DNA of 64,000 nt from Cladopsammia gracilis (lineage: Eukaryota > Cnidaria > Anthozoa > Scleractinia > Dendrophylliidae), in contig JAJGOT010000412.1 of the NCBI GenBank assembly GCA_022457155.1, positions 115,001-179,000 on the forward strand. The letters are read 5' to 3'. Position 1 is the stretch's first letter. The number at the start of each line of letters is the position of its first letter. Position numbers and translations under genes: made by a program. Under the pieces are notes generated by a model that was not told where the DNA came from, made no database searches, and saw only the letters and a list, made by a program, of their open reading frames with translations. Shown one piece after another: positions 10,857 through 22,077 of the stretch.

Positions 10857-11192
10857 GTTTATTTACCTTTTTTTTCAAAACTAATTACAAGAGTTACATG
10901 GTAGATTAAGCTAAGGCAGGAGCTCTCAGCAAACGCTTTAGGGCTTTTCGAGGAGAGCCTCTGTTTAATTAATTGCACAATAGATCCTTTACATGAACAT
11001 GGCTTTGATATCATCTACTGCATTAGGGATTTTGTATCATTTTTTTATGTATGTTGTATCCATTTCAATATTAATGCTACCGTATTTTTATTTTATTTTT
11101 CTTTTGGAGGAGAAAATGATTAACTTAATTTTTAAGCTTTTTCTTGAATTAGTGAAACGTTTTAATTTCTTTTATAGATTTTGGTTATTCAT

Positions 11193-12108
11193 TGTGTGGT
11201 TCCAGAAAAAAATCATCGGCTTTAATGTTTTTGTTTTTGCCTTGAGTTTGCTAGCGCTTCAATTCCCCGGAACAAAGCAGCATCGAGAATCAACATGGCG
11301 GACAGAACAGGAGGGAATCTCGTCCCCAGACTCCCAGCGCTGTCACGTTTTCACTTCCGTTTAATTAAAGGGTTATTTCATGACACAAGCGATTTGCGTA
11401 AAATTGCATAAAATTTCCACTTAGTAGTTGTTTTTATTTTTACGTCAAAGTTCCGTCAGTTGTAGAAGTAGTTTCTCAAAACTTCGCGGTGCCAGGGTCT
11501 TGTCGTTCCCATTTCTTGTTCAACGTTCAGAAGGCTCGGCTGCTCAGCTAGTAAAATTCGTGACGATTGCTCACGAATATTGAGGGCATCCGTTTATGGA
11601 GTTTAAGAAGTTGCTGGTCGCTTAAAGAAAAACATTAGCAGATTGCAAGACAAAATTTGTAGAAAAATGAAAAGACAGAAAGGAACCCTGTAAGTTTCAA
11701 CTATTATTTACTATCATCGTCTGCAAGAGTTGTTAGTGAGCTTTAGCGTACGCTAGCTTTAAACGCTTTTAAATGACGGAGTAAAATAAGGTTATTAAAA
11801 CACTCGGTTTAAACTTTGAAACATAATTTTTTTACACACTATCGATGAACAACGTAGAACATTTCAAACTGTATAGCTGAAGATGCGAATAATAACAAAG
11901 CATTGTTTAAAATGAATACAGAGTTTATACGTGTGGTCATAATAAAATGCTTTCATGTTCACGTAACTGAGTAAGTCCATTGAAATTTTTCGAGGGGGAG
12001 GAGGGGTCCATGTTTAAAAATACTCGAAATTCCTGGGGAGGGGTAGGGGTTGGGGGGTGCAATCCAAAAACCTTCCGTGGGGGTATGGATATTTTCTGGA
12101 ACCACACA
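11193..12108. mobile_element. Element with 17-bp inverted ends, left palindrome arm
   Basis: Bounded by TGTGTGGTTCCAGAAAA (11193-11209) and TTTTCTGGAACCACACA (12092-12108), giving 916 bp. The right end includes the G-rich GGGGAGGGGTAGGGGTTGGG stretch. No transposase is seen, and no clear target duplication. The frame at 10993-11364 reaching into it is not recognisable as protein. Confidence 0.5.
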
Positions 12109-12789
12109 TTCCATATCATATTGTCTTTGTATTTTACTGAGTATTTCATATAATTGGTACGTAATTGGGGTTTATGTATATTTGAGGATGATCTTGTATT
12201 ATAAATTAGTAATAATCATAGATTAGTAAAGTGCGTTCAATCTGTAGTAAAATAATATTTTTTATTGTATTGATTACCCAGAAATACTCAGAGAAAGTGG
12301 TGTTTTTGGGATGCTTTCATGTGGTGTAATAAACCAGTTGCAAAGTTTAACACAACAATAATCTTTAATAATATAACCGGGTTGAGTTATTTTTTGGCAA
12401 CCGATGGAAATAAATGACGATAATCCAATCGATTCCATAATACATCCTCAGGGTGTTGTAGAATTTTAATCCATTCGAAATCGCACAGGCTTTGAATCAC
12501 CTTTTGCGAATCTTGTCTGGTAATCATGTTTTTTCACACTTCCCACGGTTTGCGACGACCGCTATAATGACCCGTCACACCAGTCACACCCATCCTTTTG
12601 TAGGATTTCAATTTCCCAGCTGGAATCCCAGTTTGGCCTCTGAGGCTAGCACGGAAAAGACCACTCCGCCACTGAGAGGCTTCCTCTCAGGACGCGTGTT
12701 TCTCTTTCGAGTAGCACGTTTGACTCACTTTCCTCGAACCATACTGTCATTTGTGGTTTCTTCGGAAAAAAAAACACTCCCCCTTTTCA

Positions 12790-12915
12790 TGGTAAGAAGC
12801 CGTGTTTTACGGCCTCGGAGTATGTTAACAAGTCGTGTAACACAGCCTCGAAGCATGTTAACAAGCCGTGTTTTATGGCCTCGAAGCATGTTTAACAAGC
12901 CGTGTTTTACGGACA
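12790..12915. repeat. Short tandem repeat of about 35 bp, left arm
   Basis: Four units related to AAGCCGTGTTTTACGGCCTC followed by GAAGCATGTTAAC. The last gives way to GAAAATAAAACACACGAG, which contains AATAAA. The mirror copy lies at about 14052-14185. Confidence 0.85.
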
Positions 12916-13207
12916 ATAATACAGTGTTTTGTATGAAAATAAAACACACGAGACGTCTTTTTTTTTTTCCAACCACTTGTTTTTTCTTTTTTAACAACAA
13001 CAACAACAACTTTTTTTTCCTTTTACACGTTGAAATGACACTGTCTTGTTCTCGTGAAAGTTCACGCTACATTGACGATCGGGTACAGCATTGTCCACTT
13101 CGCTCGTTCTTCTCAGATCAAGGATTGGACCGTTGCGCCACTTTCATATCGTTTGACACCAGGTCGTGATAGAAGTCGATGGCCATGTAGGCATTTATTC
13201 GGTGGAA

Positions 13208-13516
13208 ATGGAAGAGAAGAGGGAGAGAACTGAGGAGAGAAAGAAAGAGAAAGAGGAGGACCGGAAGTGCGTCATCTGCTTGGAAGAGAAAAAACTAACC
13301 ATCCGGGAATAGATAAAGAGAGACGGGAGGATGCCCCGCCAGTTTTACCGTGCGCGGACGCAGAAGCTGTTTTGTTGTAGCGGCTGGTGCCACAACGCAT
13401 GTTTACCGGAATGGGTGAAGGAAAATGGCCGATTGTTGCTCATATTCAAGTACCCTCAGTGCCGCAACCATTTCGACGGCGCGGATGCGACAAAAACGAA
13501 ACTGTTGTGGCACTGA
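13208..13516 (+). pseudogene. RING/PHD-like zinc-finger ORF, left palindrome copy
   Basis: From ATG at 13208 the frame reads a charged Glu/Lys/Arg segment, then CVICLEEKK (first two zinc ligands), a TAG stop after TIRE, then on the same frame a C-C-x3-C-H-N-A-C-L-P-E-W block and a final CPQC-type pair. This is the order of a RING or PHD-like C4HC3 finger, which would act as an E3 ligase or binding module. In this copy the first Cys of the last pair is Tyr (KYPQC), so a zinc ligand is lost. The frame then reads across the palindrome centre. The stop is shared by both copies, so it predates the duplication or is an intron or readthrough site; no splice pair is obvious. Confidence 0.55.
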
Positions 13517-13764
13517 GGGCACTTGAATATGAGCAACAATCGGCCATTTTCCTTCACCCATTCCGGTAAACATGCGTTGTGGCACCAGCCGCTACAACAA
13601 AATAACTTCTGCGTCCGCGCACGGTAAAACTGGCGGGGCATCCTCCCGTCTCTCTTTATCTATTCCCGGATGGTTAGTTTTTTCTCTTCCAAGCAGATGA
13701 CGCACTTCCGGTCCTCCTCTTTCTCTTTCTTTCTCCCCTCAGTTCTCTCCCTCTTCTCTTCCAT
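13456..13764 (-). pseudogene. RING/PHD-like zinc-finger ORF, right palindrome copy
   Basis: The mirror copy of the left-arm ORF. ATG at 13764, the same charged segment, CVICLEE, the same in-frame TAG, then the CHNACLPEW block and KCPQC with all zinc ligands of the last pair kept. It also runs past the palindrome centre, so its last 15 or so codons are antisense to the left copy. The two frames therefore overlap tail to tail. Partner, substrate and origin (host or virus-like) cannot be read from the sequence. Confidence 0.55.
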
Positions 13765-14051
13765 TTCCACCGAATAAATGCCTACATGGCCATCGACTTC
13801 CATCACGACCTGGTGTCAAACGATATGAAAGTGGCGCAACGGTCCAATCCTTGATCCGAGAAGAACGAGCGAAGTGGACAATGCTGTACCCGATCGTCAA
13901 TGTAGCGTGAGCTTTCACGAGAACAAGACAGTGTCATTTCAACGTGTAAAAGGAAAAAATAAAGTTGTTGTTGTTGTTGTTAAAAAAGAAAAAACAAGTG
14001 GTTGAAAAAAAAAAGACGTCTCGTGTGTTTTATTTTCATACAAAACACTGT

Positions 14052-14185
14052 ATTATTGTCCGTAAAACACGGCTTATTAAACATGCTTCGAGGCCATAAA
14101 ACACGGCTTGTTAGCATGCTTCGAGGCTGTGTTACACGGCTTGTTAACATGCTTCGAGGCCGTAAAACACGGCTTCTTACCATGA
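14052..14185. repeat. Short tandem repeat of about 35 bp, right arm
   Basis: Mirror image of the repeat at 12790-12915, with small differences, such as loss of a few bases between units. Confidence 0.8.
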
Positions 14186-14870
14186 AAAGGAGGAGTGTTT
14201 TTTTTTTTTTTTCGAAGAAACCACAAATGACAGTATGGTTCGAGGAAAGTGAGTCAAACGTGTTACTCGAAAGAGAAACACGGGTCCTAAGAGGAAGCCT
14301 CTCAGTGGCGGAGTGGTCTTTTCCGTGCTAGCCTCAGAGGCCAAACTGGGATTTCAGCTGGGAAAATTGAAATCTTACATTAGGATGGGTGTGACGGATG
14401 TGACGGGTGTGACGGGTCATTATAGCGGTCGTCGCAAACCGTGGGAAGTGTGAAAAAACATGATTACCAGACAAGATTCGCAAAAGGTGATTCAAAGCCT
14501 GCGCGATTTGGAATGGATGGAAATTCTACAACACTCTGAGGATGTATTATGGAATCGATTGGATTATCGTCATTTCCATCGGTTGCCAAAAAATAACTCA
14601 ACCCGGTTATATTATTAAAGATTATTGTTGTTAAACTTTGCAACTGGTTTATTACACCACATGAAAGCATCCCAAAACACCACTTTCTCTGAGTATTTCT
14701 GGGTAATCAATACAATAAAAAATATTATTTTACTACAGATTGAACGCACTTTACTAATCTATGATTATTACTAATTTATAATACAAGATCATCCTCAAAT
14801 TACATAAACCCCAATTACGAACCAATTATATGAAATACTCAGTATAATACAAAGACAATATGATATGGAA

Positions 14871-15817
14871 TGTGTGGTTCCAGAAAATATCCATACCCCC
14901 ACGGAAGGTTTTTTGGATTGCACCCCCAACCCCTACCCCTCCCCAGGAATTTCCAGTATTTTTAAACATGGACCCCTCCTCCCTCCTCGGAAAATTTCAA
15001 TGATTTTGCACTAAAAGACTCATTCAGTTACGTGAACATGAAAGCATTTTATTATGACCACACGTATAAACTCTGTATTCATTTTAAACAATGCTTTGTT
15101 ATTATTCGCATCTTCAGCTATACAGTTTGAAATGTTCTACGTTGTTCATCGATAGTGTGTAAAAAAATTATGTTTCAAAGTTTAAACCGAGTGTTTTAAT
15201 AACCTTATTTTACTCCGTCATTTAAAAGCGTTTAAAGCTAGCGTACGCTAAAGCTCACTAACAACTCTTGCAGACGATAATAGTAAATAACAGTTGAAAC
15301 TTACAGGGTTCCTTTCTGTCTTTTCATTTTTCTACAAATTTTGTCTTGCAATCTGCTAATGTTTTTCTTTAAGCGACCAGCAACTTCTTAAACTTCATAA
15401 ACGGATGCCCTCAATATCCATCAAGCTGAATCGATTTCGTGAGCAATCGTCGCGAATTTTAGCTGAGCAGCCGAGCCTTCTGAACGTTGAACAAGAAATG
15501 GGAACGACAAGACCCTGGCACCGCGAAGTTTTGAGAAACTACTTCTACAACTGACGGAACTTTGACGTAAAAATAAAAACAACTACTAAGTGGAAATTTT
15601 ATGCAATTTTACGCAAATCGCTTGTGTCATGAAATAACCCTTTAATTAAACGGAAGTGAAAACGTGACAGCGCTGGGAGTCTGGGGACGAGATTCCCTCC
15701 TGTTTTGTCCGCCATGTTGACTCTCGATGCTGCTTTGTTCCGGGGAATTGAAGCGCTAGCAAACTCAAGGCAAAAACAAAAACATTAAAGCCGATGATTT
15801 TTTTCTGGAACCACACA
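14871..15817. mobile_element. Element with 17-bp inverted ends, right palindrome arm
   Basis: Mirror copy of the 11193-12108 element, bounded by the same TGTGTGGTTCCAGAAAA at 14871 and its complement ending at 15817. It is slightly longer because of the small insertion near 15430. Confidence 0.5.
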
Positions 15818-15939
15818 ATGAATAACCAAAATCTATAAAAGAAATTAAAACGTTTCACTAATTCAAGAAAAAGCTTAAAAATTAAGTTAATCATTTTCTC
15901 CTCCAAAAGAAAAATAAAATAAAAATACGGTAGCATTAA

Positions 15940-17501
15940 AACATTTTAAGATCCAAGTCTATATTGGAATCGTGGCAAATTGCAATTGTTTTTAGCTCCT
16001 CAGTATTTATTCTGCGTTTAAGTTGACGTGTTTCATGGAGCTAAGCAGTACCTCCATTGTCAGGCGTGTGGCGACATTGCATCCGGCTTGAAATATTTGA
16101 ATATCCAGCATATTAGCTGTTTTGTAATTCTTACAGATGCAAGTGGTTGCTTTTGTACACTCTTTAAGCAAGACTCGAGTTTCGGTTCTTTGGTGAACCT
16201 CATCAGTTGTTCCCATTTAGAAAGGTCTCGTAAAATGATTTGACGTTGTAGAATGTTTTTAGCTACTTATGAGCACTTGGGGAGGATTTTGATTGGCTTC
16301 TTTAGTTTAGCCAATTTCGATCCGATGTTATATAATTAGTTGTGTTTCTTTGTAGGCTTTCTAGCTGATTTCTTAAGCATGTTAGGTATTTTCCGACACA
16401 AGGAATGGCTCTTTAAAAGTTGTACAGTGGCGATGTAGGTATATCTCAATGCGGATGAGAAATACTTTGTTTATCTGTTGTACAACAAGCTTGTAATGTT
16501 GTGTAGTATTATACTGTGCTACCTGCGTTAGTTAGCATCTTGCACAACGCAGCAGGAAGGAGCTCTGTCAAATATTCATATAAGTTGTTATAAAAGCCGA
16601 GGTTTGAAAAACACGAAAAGGGGACCAAAAAGCGGATATCAGAAGCGCATGGAAGTGATTGAACTTATTAGTTGAACATGCGCAGTTTATACAAAAGTTG
16701 TTATTAGAGTAATTGACAGATGATCTTTCCATTCTTTTTCATGCTTTTATCATGTTTTATAGTTATAGTTGCAACGCGGCCTATTTCAACTTTATTCCCT
16801 GATCTTTTTTCCTTTATTTACCTTAACTTTTTCTTTTTCAAAAATTATTTTGATCCCTGACTTTAACTCTGATCCCTGATCCCACCCTTATGATCCCTGA
16901 TCCCGGGGCAGTGATCCCTGATCCCACCTTTCTGATCCCTGATCCCACATACCTCGTTACGACCCTGTTACTTATATTTATAAATATTTTAAATTACATC
17001 CCCCTCGTTTTGGACCTGTGTTTTGGCACGAAAGATTGAGTTTTCGAACTGCTGTTAGGAAAGCGTACATTTTTACAGTTTATTTGACATTCAACTTGGA
17101 AGTGTAGATAATGAACAAAGTTCTCAACTTCTGATTCATAACTATAACTGGGAATATGTGCATCTTGTGCAATGTATGAAATACAAATTCATGGATGGTG
17201 TGAAAATAAACTGTGCATGTGGCTTTCTCAAAAATATATCTTTAATTTTCTTTTGTCGTGGAACTGTACAGTGCATTTTTGGCTGTGGAATCCCTCGCTG
17301 TCAAGAAACTTGTCCGAACTTGTAACAGTTCGCATAAAATCATTCCGTCCTCGTGAAAGAACGCCGCAAAATTAGCAGAGAAACATGATGAATGATCGAC
17401 ACAAAGTTTACCCGATTCTCGAATCTCTTTCCAGTGTCTTTTACTGAAGCAGAGACCAATGGTGTAATATTTGTGGGCAGCAAAGTTGGCGTGACGACAC
17501 C
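15940..17501. other. Mostly unique spacer
   Basis: AT-rich, no gene supported. Short open frames near 16007-16243 on both strands overlap each other and show no family features. A small tandem repeat lies at 16858-16958. Confidence 0.4.
16858..16958. repeat. GATCCCTGATCCC short repeat
   Basis: Several copies of TGATCCCTGATCCCA with short variable spacers. A related GATCCC-rich sequence occurs near 36300-36420. Confidence 0.7.
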
Positions 17502-17563
17502 ACTGGTGGCATGATTCTCGCTTTGGGTATCCGGGAGTCGAACCCGGGACCTCTCGCAGGCCC
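17502..17563 (+). pseudogene. tRNA-Pro(TGG) pseudogene with an internal inversion
   Basis: The plus strand reads the tRNA-Pro anticodon arm (GATTCTCGCTTTGGGT, 17513-17528). Bases 17529-17557 are then the exact reverse complement of the expected variable and T-arm segment, with CCGGGAGTCGAACCCGGGAC in place of its complement. Normal orientation resumes with AGGCCCGATC. The 5' acceptor and part of the D arm are missing. Compared with the intact copy at 25095-25166, the inverted piece sits in its original place. Confidence 0.9.
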
Positions 17564-17602
17564 GATCTTATTTTTTTTTTACTTTCTCATTGTTTTGACT
17601 GA

Positions 17603-18137
17603 GGGCCCGATTATATGAGCCGGGCTGGCCCGGTTAGCCGAGATGGCCCATTTTGCCGAGATGACTTTCAGCCCGGTATTACATGAAGCGAGCCAGCCCG
17701 GCGACAACTAAATTTAGCATCAACGGCTTTGGCTGAAAGTTATTGTTTTGAAAATGGCGCAAAGCGTAGAATGTTTCAATTAAGGATTTTATTTCTGCAT
17801 TTTAGCTCATTTACTTCGTGCTTACGCACTCTTGTGTACCTCTTTATCATTTAAAGAGAAAAAGGGCCATTTACAGGCGAGCAGGTTTGCTCAGAGGCAA
17901 ATGTTTGTGCGGTCCCGGTTAGCCGGGCTTGCCCGGTAAACGCGATTACATGGAAAATTTTCAGCCCGGTTAGCCTGGATCCCGGCATCGCGATACCGGG
18001 ATCCAGGTTAACAGGGCTGGCCCGGTTGTCATATAATCGCAAAGTTGATTTTTGTTGCGTTTAACAGGCGTGCCGAGACCTCGGCAAACCGGGCCAGCTC
18101 GGCTAACCGGGCCCGCCCGGCTCATATAATCGGGCCC
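17603..18137. mobile_element. MITE with GGGCCCGATTATATGAG ends
   Basis: A 535-bp non-coding element with inverted ends GGGCCCGATTATATGAGCCG and its complement, rich in CCGGG and GGCCC. It is flanked by TGA on both sides (17600-17602 and 18138-18140), a 3-bp target duplication. The empty site GACTGAGAATAG is present in the array units at about 21920 and 25304. A 3-bp duplication would fit a Harbinger-like relative, but no transposase is present. Confidence 0.85.
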
Positions 18138-18305
18138 TGAGAATAGAAAGAAATTAAAAAAAAAAAAAAAAAAACACGCTTAAAAGACCTCATTAAGGAA
18201 ACTTTGCCGGTTAGGAGTGGTATTCTCGGCAGAGAGAAAACGTAGGGGGATGTTACCGATTTGTATTCTTATATTTTTTTGTTTAACTTCAAAAGATTGG
18301 CAAAA

Positions 18306-18379
18306 GGGCCTGTCCGGGAGTCGAACCCGCGGGACCTCTCGCACCCGAAGCGAGAATCATACCACTAGACCAACAGGCC
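18306..18379 (-). tRNA. tRNA-Pro(CGG), 2-nt insertion
   Basis: Reads GGCCTGTTGGTCTAGTGG at the 5' side, anticodon loop CTTCGGGTG (anticodon CGG) closed by TCTCG/CGAGA, and an acceptor stem closed by ACAGGCC. Box A and box B (GGTTCGACTCC) are intact and TTTT follows directly. Two extra bases (CG) before the T arm make it 74 nt and weaken the T stem, so it may be a pseudogene. Confidence 0.75.
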
Positions 18380-18388
18380 TAGATGAAC

Positions 18389-20752
18389 AAGACGCTGTAG
18401 GAGCGTATACTTGGGCGTCGTTGTATTAGGCGTATTGGAATGAAAATATCTTGGAAAATCTGCATGCACGTCAGTTTAGGGTTTGATGATAGGGAGTGCA
18501 CTGAATATTGGGATAGTCTTGTATGTCGTTGACTGTTGGTGCACATTTGTAAAGTGAAACACGTGAAGACTAACGTGAAGTGCGGGTGCAAGGGTTATAT
18601 TTAACGCTTGTAGAATTTGGAAAAGCTTAATTGTAATTTGGCCAGCGAAACTGCAAGGAAAACAGAAAATTCTATGGCAGCATATTCAGGTTTCAGATTA
18701 CCCTTTTGACAAATGCAAATTCGGTGCACTTTTTCCTGACAACTACAACAAACTTAAAAGGGCTAAATTTATTTTCTGTCTTTTCTGCTACGTACCATTC
18801 CCCCCTGTATGACATCGATTATTATATTTGGTTGCATTCAAGATTTATCTTCACAATTGGTAAACATGAAGTTCAGAAAGAATTTTACACATGAATTTTG
18901 CGCGACTAACGCACTGGCATGTGGAGTCCTTGTTTACATAAAGTGAACTATTTTGGTTTTGTTCGCTTTCTGACTGAAAACTCACTCCATTCGAAAGTTT
19001 TTACATAGCCATTCATAGCCAGCCGTTCGAAATTTTTGTTCCGTTTCGGCCGTTCACTGCAAGCCGTTCAAAATAATTCTTCAGGCGTTGAAATGAAATT
19101 CGATCTGTTAGCAGATCTCGTTGTCTAGCACGTGATCAAAATCTGCCGTGAAGAAATCGTTCTTTCTTGTTGCACCTTTCTCGATGTAGTCTCCCACGCA
19201 GCCGTCATTTGTCTCGTCGCGCAACGCTCCTCCCCACTAACGGCTGCTCAAACCTGAACCACATTCCTTTCCCATTGTGTTTGCGTTAAATTCAGCGAAC
19301 CAATCATGTATCAGCAAAATGAAAATGGCGTCGTTTTCGCGCAAAAACAGGCCGGTGGTTTCCGGTTTACAATGTGCCAGACATCGCAAATTACACTAAC
19401 CGCAGACTTAATTGCGCTCACACTGAATCACGGAATGAGTAATGAACTGATCCTCAGTAGCAAATAATTCCTACTTTTAAAAGCAGCTACTACTAATCTT
19501 GCAACTTTTTCAAAGTGAACCAAATAAACTCCATTATTTTGCCAAGAGCTATAGCGCTAGTAAATAAACGACTGCATGACTGCATGTAAATAATCTAAAC
19601 GGCTCTGGAATGCGTAAATTCCTCCTGTCAGTATCACAGCTAGAGATTTTTTCCTAAGATCAAAGAAACGATAACATTTTCGAAACATTTAAAACAACAG
19701 GCTTGTTATATCTTTATTTTGATCTAAAAGGAAAAATCTCTCAGGCACGTACTTGGGGTAGACTTATTCTAAAGCTGGGCTGAAATGCTTGTAGCGACAA
19801 GCAGGATTTGTGCTATGCCTGTCACCCTTTATAACAACCATTCTTCTGTTGAGCCATGCACGACAGAATATTCGCCTTTCTCGATCTTCGAACCAAAGGT
19901 GAGACCACGACAACGCTGTGACCCGTCTCTTCGCAAACATGGTCAAACACGAGCGGGAGAGAAAAAGCCCGTCGGCAAGTTAACAAATAACAAATAATTG
20001 TCAAAAATTATTTTTACGAATGGCCTGCTTCCGACACTGCACGAAAACCTTCATTCAGCGCCGCCATCCAACTGAGTCAACGATAAAACGCAGGCTATGA
20101 TTGGACGAGTCACGCGTAGAGAATTTGGCGCGAGCGAGTTCCGAAAATGGCACTGCAACTGTGATTGGCTTAAATCTGCAAAGGAATGTGGTTCAGGTTT
20201 GAGCAGCCCTAGTTAGTGGGGAGGAGCATTGCGTGACGAGACAAATAACGGCTGCGTGGGAGACTATTCTCGATGTAGTGCGGAAGTTATTTTATTGTTA
20301 TATCTAGAAGAACTAGTCGTTTGAAACTGTATTTTTGTAATGGACGATTTTATATAAGTGACGATTTGTCCGCCCGTTTTAGCGCACGGATGGGAAATTG
20401 TCATAAACCAAGGGTGATAAACCGGACCGTTCCATTCTAAAGAGTCTGAAGATGTACATGTATCTTTGAGAATTCATAACTCGAATAATATTCCATCGAT
20501 TCAATTGAATTAAAGACTGAATAACAGCTAAAGAGTAAGCGATCAAGATATCAGAATTTATCTGCCACTAGAATTTAATTTTCGCCAGCGAGCCTATCAA
20601 GAAAGCGTTGAAGCTGAGCTAGCCGAGACGCAAGCTAACCAGTATTCTTCTCGTCGTTACGCTTGACTGAGTTTGACGCACGCGCATTAGAGCCCAATTG
20701 CAAATTCGTGCACTACCAAACTGCATTTTATAACTTGGGCTCCTCCGCCCAA
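18389..20752. other. 2.36-kb insertion in the tRNA array
   Basis: Array sequence stops after AGATGAA and resumes at ATTATTCAATCATTAGC near 20753. The insert contains the element at 19188-20265; the parts on either side (18389-19187 and 20277-20752) hold no recognisable gene. Short frames near 18706 and 19764 have no family features. Confidence 0.6.
19188..20265. mobile_element. Non-autonomous DNA transposon, possibly MULE-like
   Basis: Terminal inverted repeats of about 90 bp begin AGTCTCCCACGCAGCCGT on the left and end with its complement. TTCTCGATGT flanks both sides (19178-19187 and 20267-20276), a 10-bp target duplication with one stray base. Long inverted ends with an 8-11 bp duplication are typical of Mutator-like elements. 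The 0.9-kb interior has no transposase. Confidence 0.7.
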
Positions 20753-21810
20753 GTAATTATTCAATCATTAGCAGAAATCCAAGACACTTTACTCCCGTGG
20801 TACGTGTGGCCAGTGGTTTCCTCAGGTAGTACTGAGCATGCGTTTTAATCGCAGATTCGATAGGAATCGAGTTGATAACAAGATACTAAATTCTCTTTCT
20901 ACCGTTTTAAGAAGCTGATTTGAAAGGCAGAAGAAAACATAAACACGGATATAAAGCTTTTCTGGTGGTGGAGAGACATATTATTCCGCGAAGATGAAAG
21001 CGAGTATAAAGTGGAAAGAAATCAAATACGTATAAATGGTGTTTTTTAATTTTTCAATTTGGCGCTTGGGGCGCCTTTTTCAGAGGTGTACAACCCTCCT
21101 TTCAGAAATTTCTGGATCCGCCACACTGACAAAGCGTGGAAATGCTCGGCTGCTAAGTTGAAGTAAATATGGCATAGAAATATCAATGGCAGCTTTTTGA
21201 CGTAGAAAATGATGGAAATGGGTCGTTCTTCGCGTCCTACACGACATTCGCAAGCCTAAATTGATGTAAAGTATATTCGTCAAAAGCCCTTTTTTCGATG
21301 ATGATTTGCGGCAATCTTTTTTATCATCGAAGGTTTTTTTAACGCAGTTAAATAAATTGTAAAATGAAGGACATTTTGAGGGGTCGGCACAGATGGAAGC
21401 ATGCAAAACATTAATAACTCAAAGCTCGGAAAGGAAGATAAGTAAAACAGAGATAATTCCTTGTTTGCTATTTTGGCCAAATAACACTTACTTAAGCTTT
21501 GAGGCGGTAAAACTTCCTATATGCAATGTATAGTATGCACCAACTAAACAAATCCGTCTTTACGGAAAGCGCTTATTAAACATTAAAAAAGGCTGGGATT
21601 CCTAATTTCATATGAATTTAAATACTAACATTATTTTTTTCATCAGGGTTTCCATAACTTTAAATCTCTAATTTCATTTGTGTATTTCGTAAACAAAACA
21701 AAAACCAATATTTTGTAAGTACAGGCTGGTGACTGAAAATACAGGTGGATTTTTGACAGGCAATTTGAGAGACGGTTTAATAAATATAAAAAGAAGGCGT
21801 TATTACAATA
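20753..21810. repeat. tRNA array spacer, unit 1
   Basis: A non-coding block of about 1.05 kb, repeated at 22180-23258 and 24037-25094, lying between a minus tRNA-Pro(CGG) and the next plus tRNA-Pro(TGG). Shared marks are ATTCAATCATTAG, GGCGCTTGGGGCGCC and CACACTGACAAAG. Minus-strand frames in it recur in each copy but carry stops and frame shifts, so no protein is supported. Confidence 0.9.
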
Positions 21811-21859
21811 TCGCTTTGGGTGCGAGAGGTCCCCGCGGGTTCGACTCCGGGACAGGCCC
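21811..21859 (+). pseudogene. tRNA-Pro(TGG) 3' fragment
   Basis: Only the anticodon loop onward remains (CTTTGGGTGCGAGAGG). The 5' half is deleted between short TCG repeats, judging from the intact copy at 25095. The T arm also has a CG insertion. Confidence 0.85.
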
Positions 21860-22077
21860 GATCTTATTATTTTATTTTTTTTTTCCTTTCTCATTATTTT
21901 GACTTTCTTTCGTAGACTGAGAATAGAAAGAAATTAAAAACATAACCACGCTAAAAAGACCTCATTAAGGAAACTTTGCCGGTTAGGAGTGGTATTCTGG
22001 GCAGAGAGAAAACGTAGGGGGATGTTACCGCTTTGTATTCTCATATTTTTTTGTTTAACTTTAAAAGATTGGCAAAA

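Larger units (their letters stand above)
11071..15939. repeat. Giant palindrome, arms about 2.4 kb
   Basis: The left arm (11071 to about 13467) and the right arm (about 13504 to 15939) are reverse complements, separated by only about 20-35 bases. Homology begins abruptly at TTAATGCTACCGTATTTTT on the left and its complement on the right. The arms differ by scattered substitutions and small indels, for example an extra stretch of about 18 bp near 15420-15440 in the right arm and AATAAATGACG against AATGACG, so they have diverged by a few per cent. Each arm holds a RING/PHD-like ORF near the centre, a tandem repeat of about 35 bp and an inner element bounded by short inverted ends. Outside sequence on the two sides is unrelated. 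Confidence 0.95.

Noticed and set aside
12492..13169. 225-codon plus frame in the palindrome
   Set aside because: It runs through the 35-bp tandem repeat and Phe/Asn homopolymers and breaks in the mirror arm.
11071..15939. Palindrome as a sequencing hairpin artefact
   Set aside because: The arms differ by true substitutions and multi-base indels, such as an extra stretch of about 18 bp in the right arm, not only homopolymer slips. Raw reads are still needed for proof.
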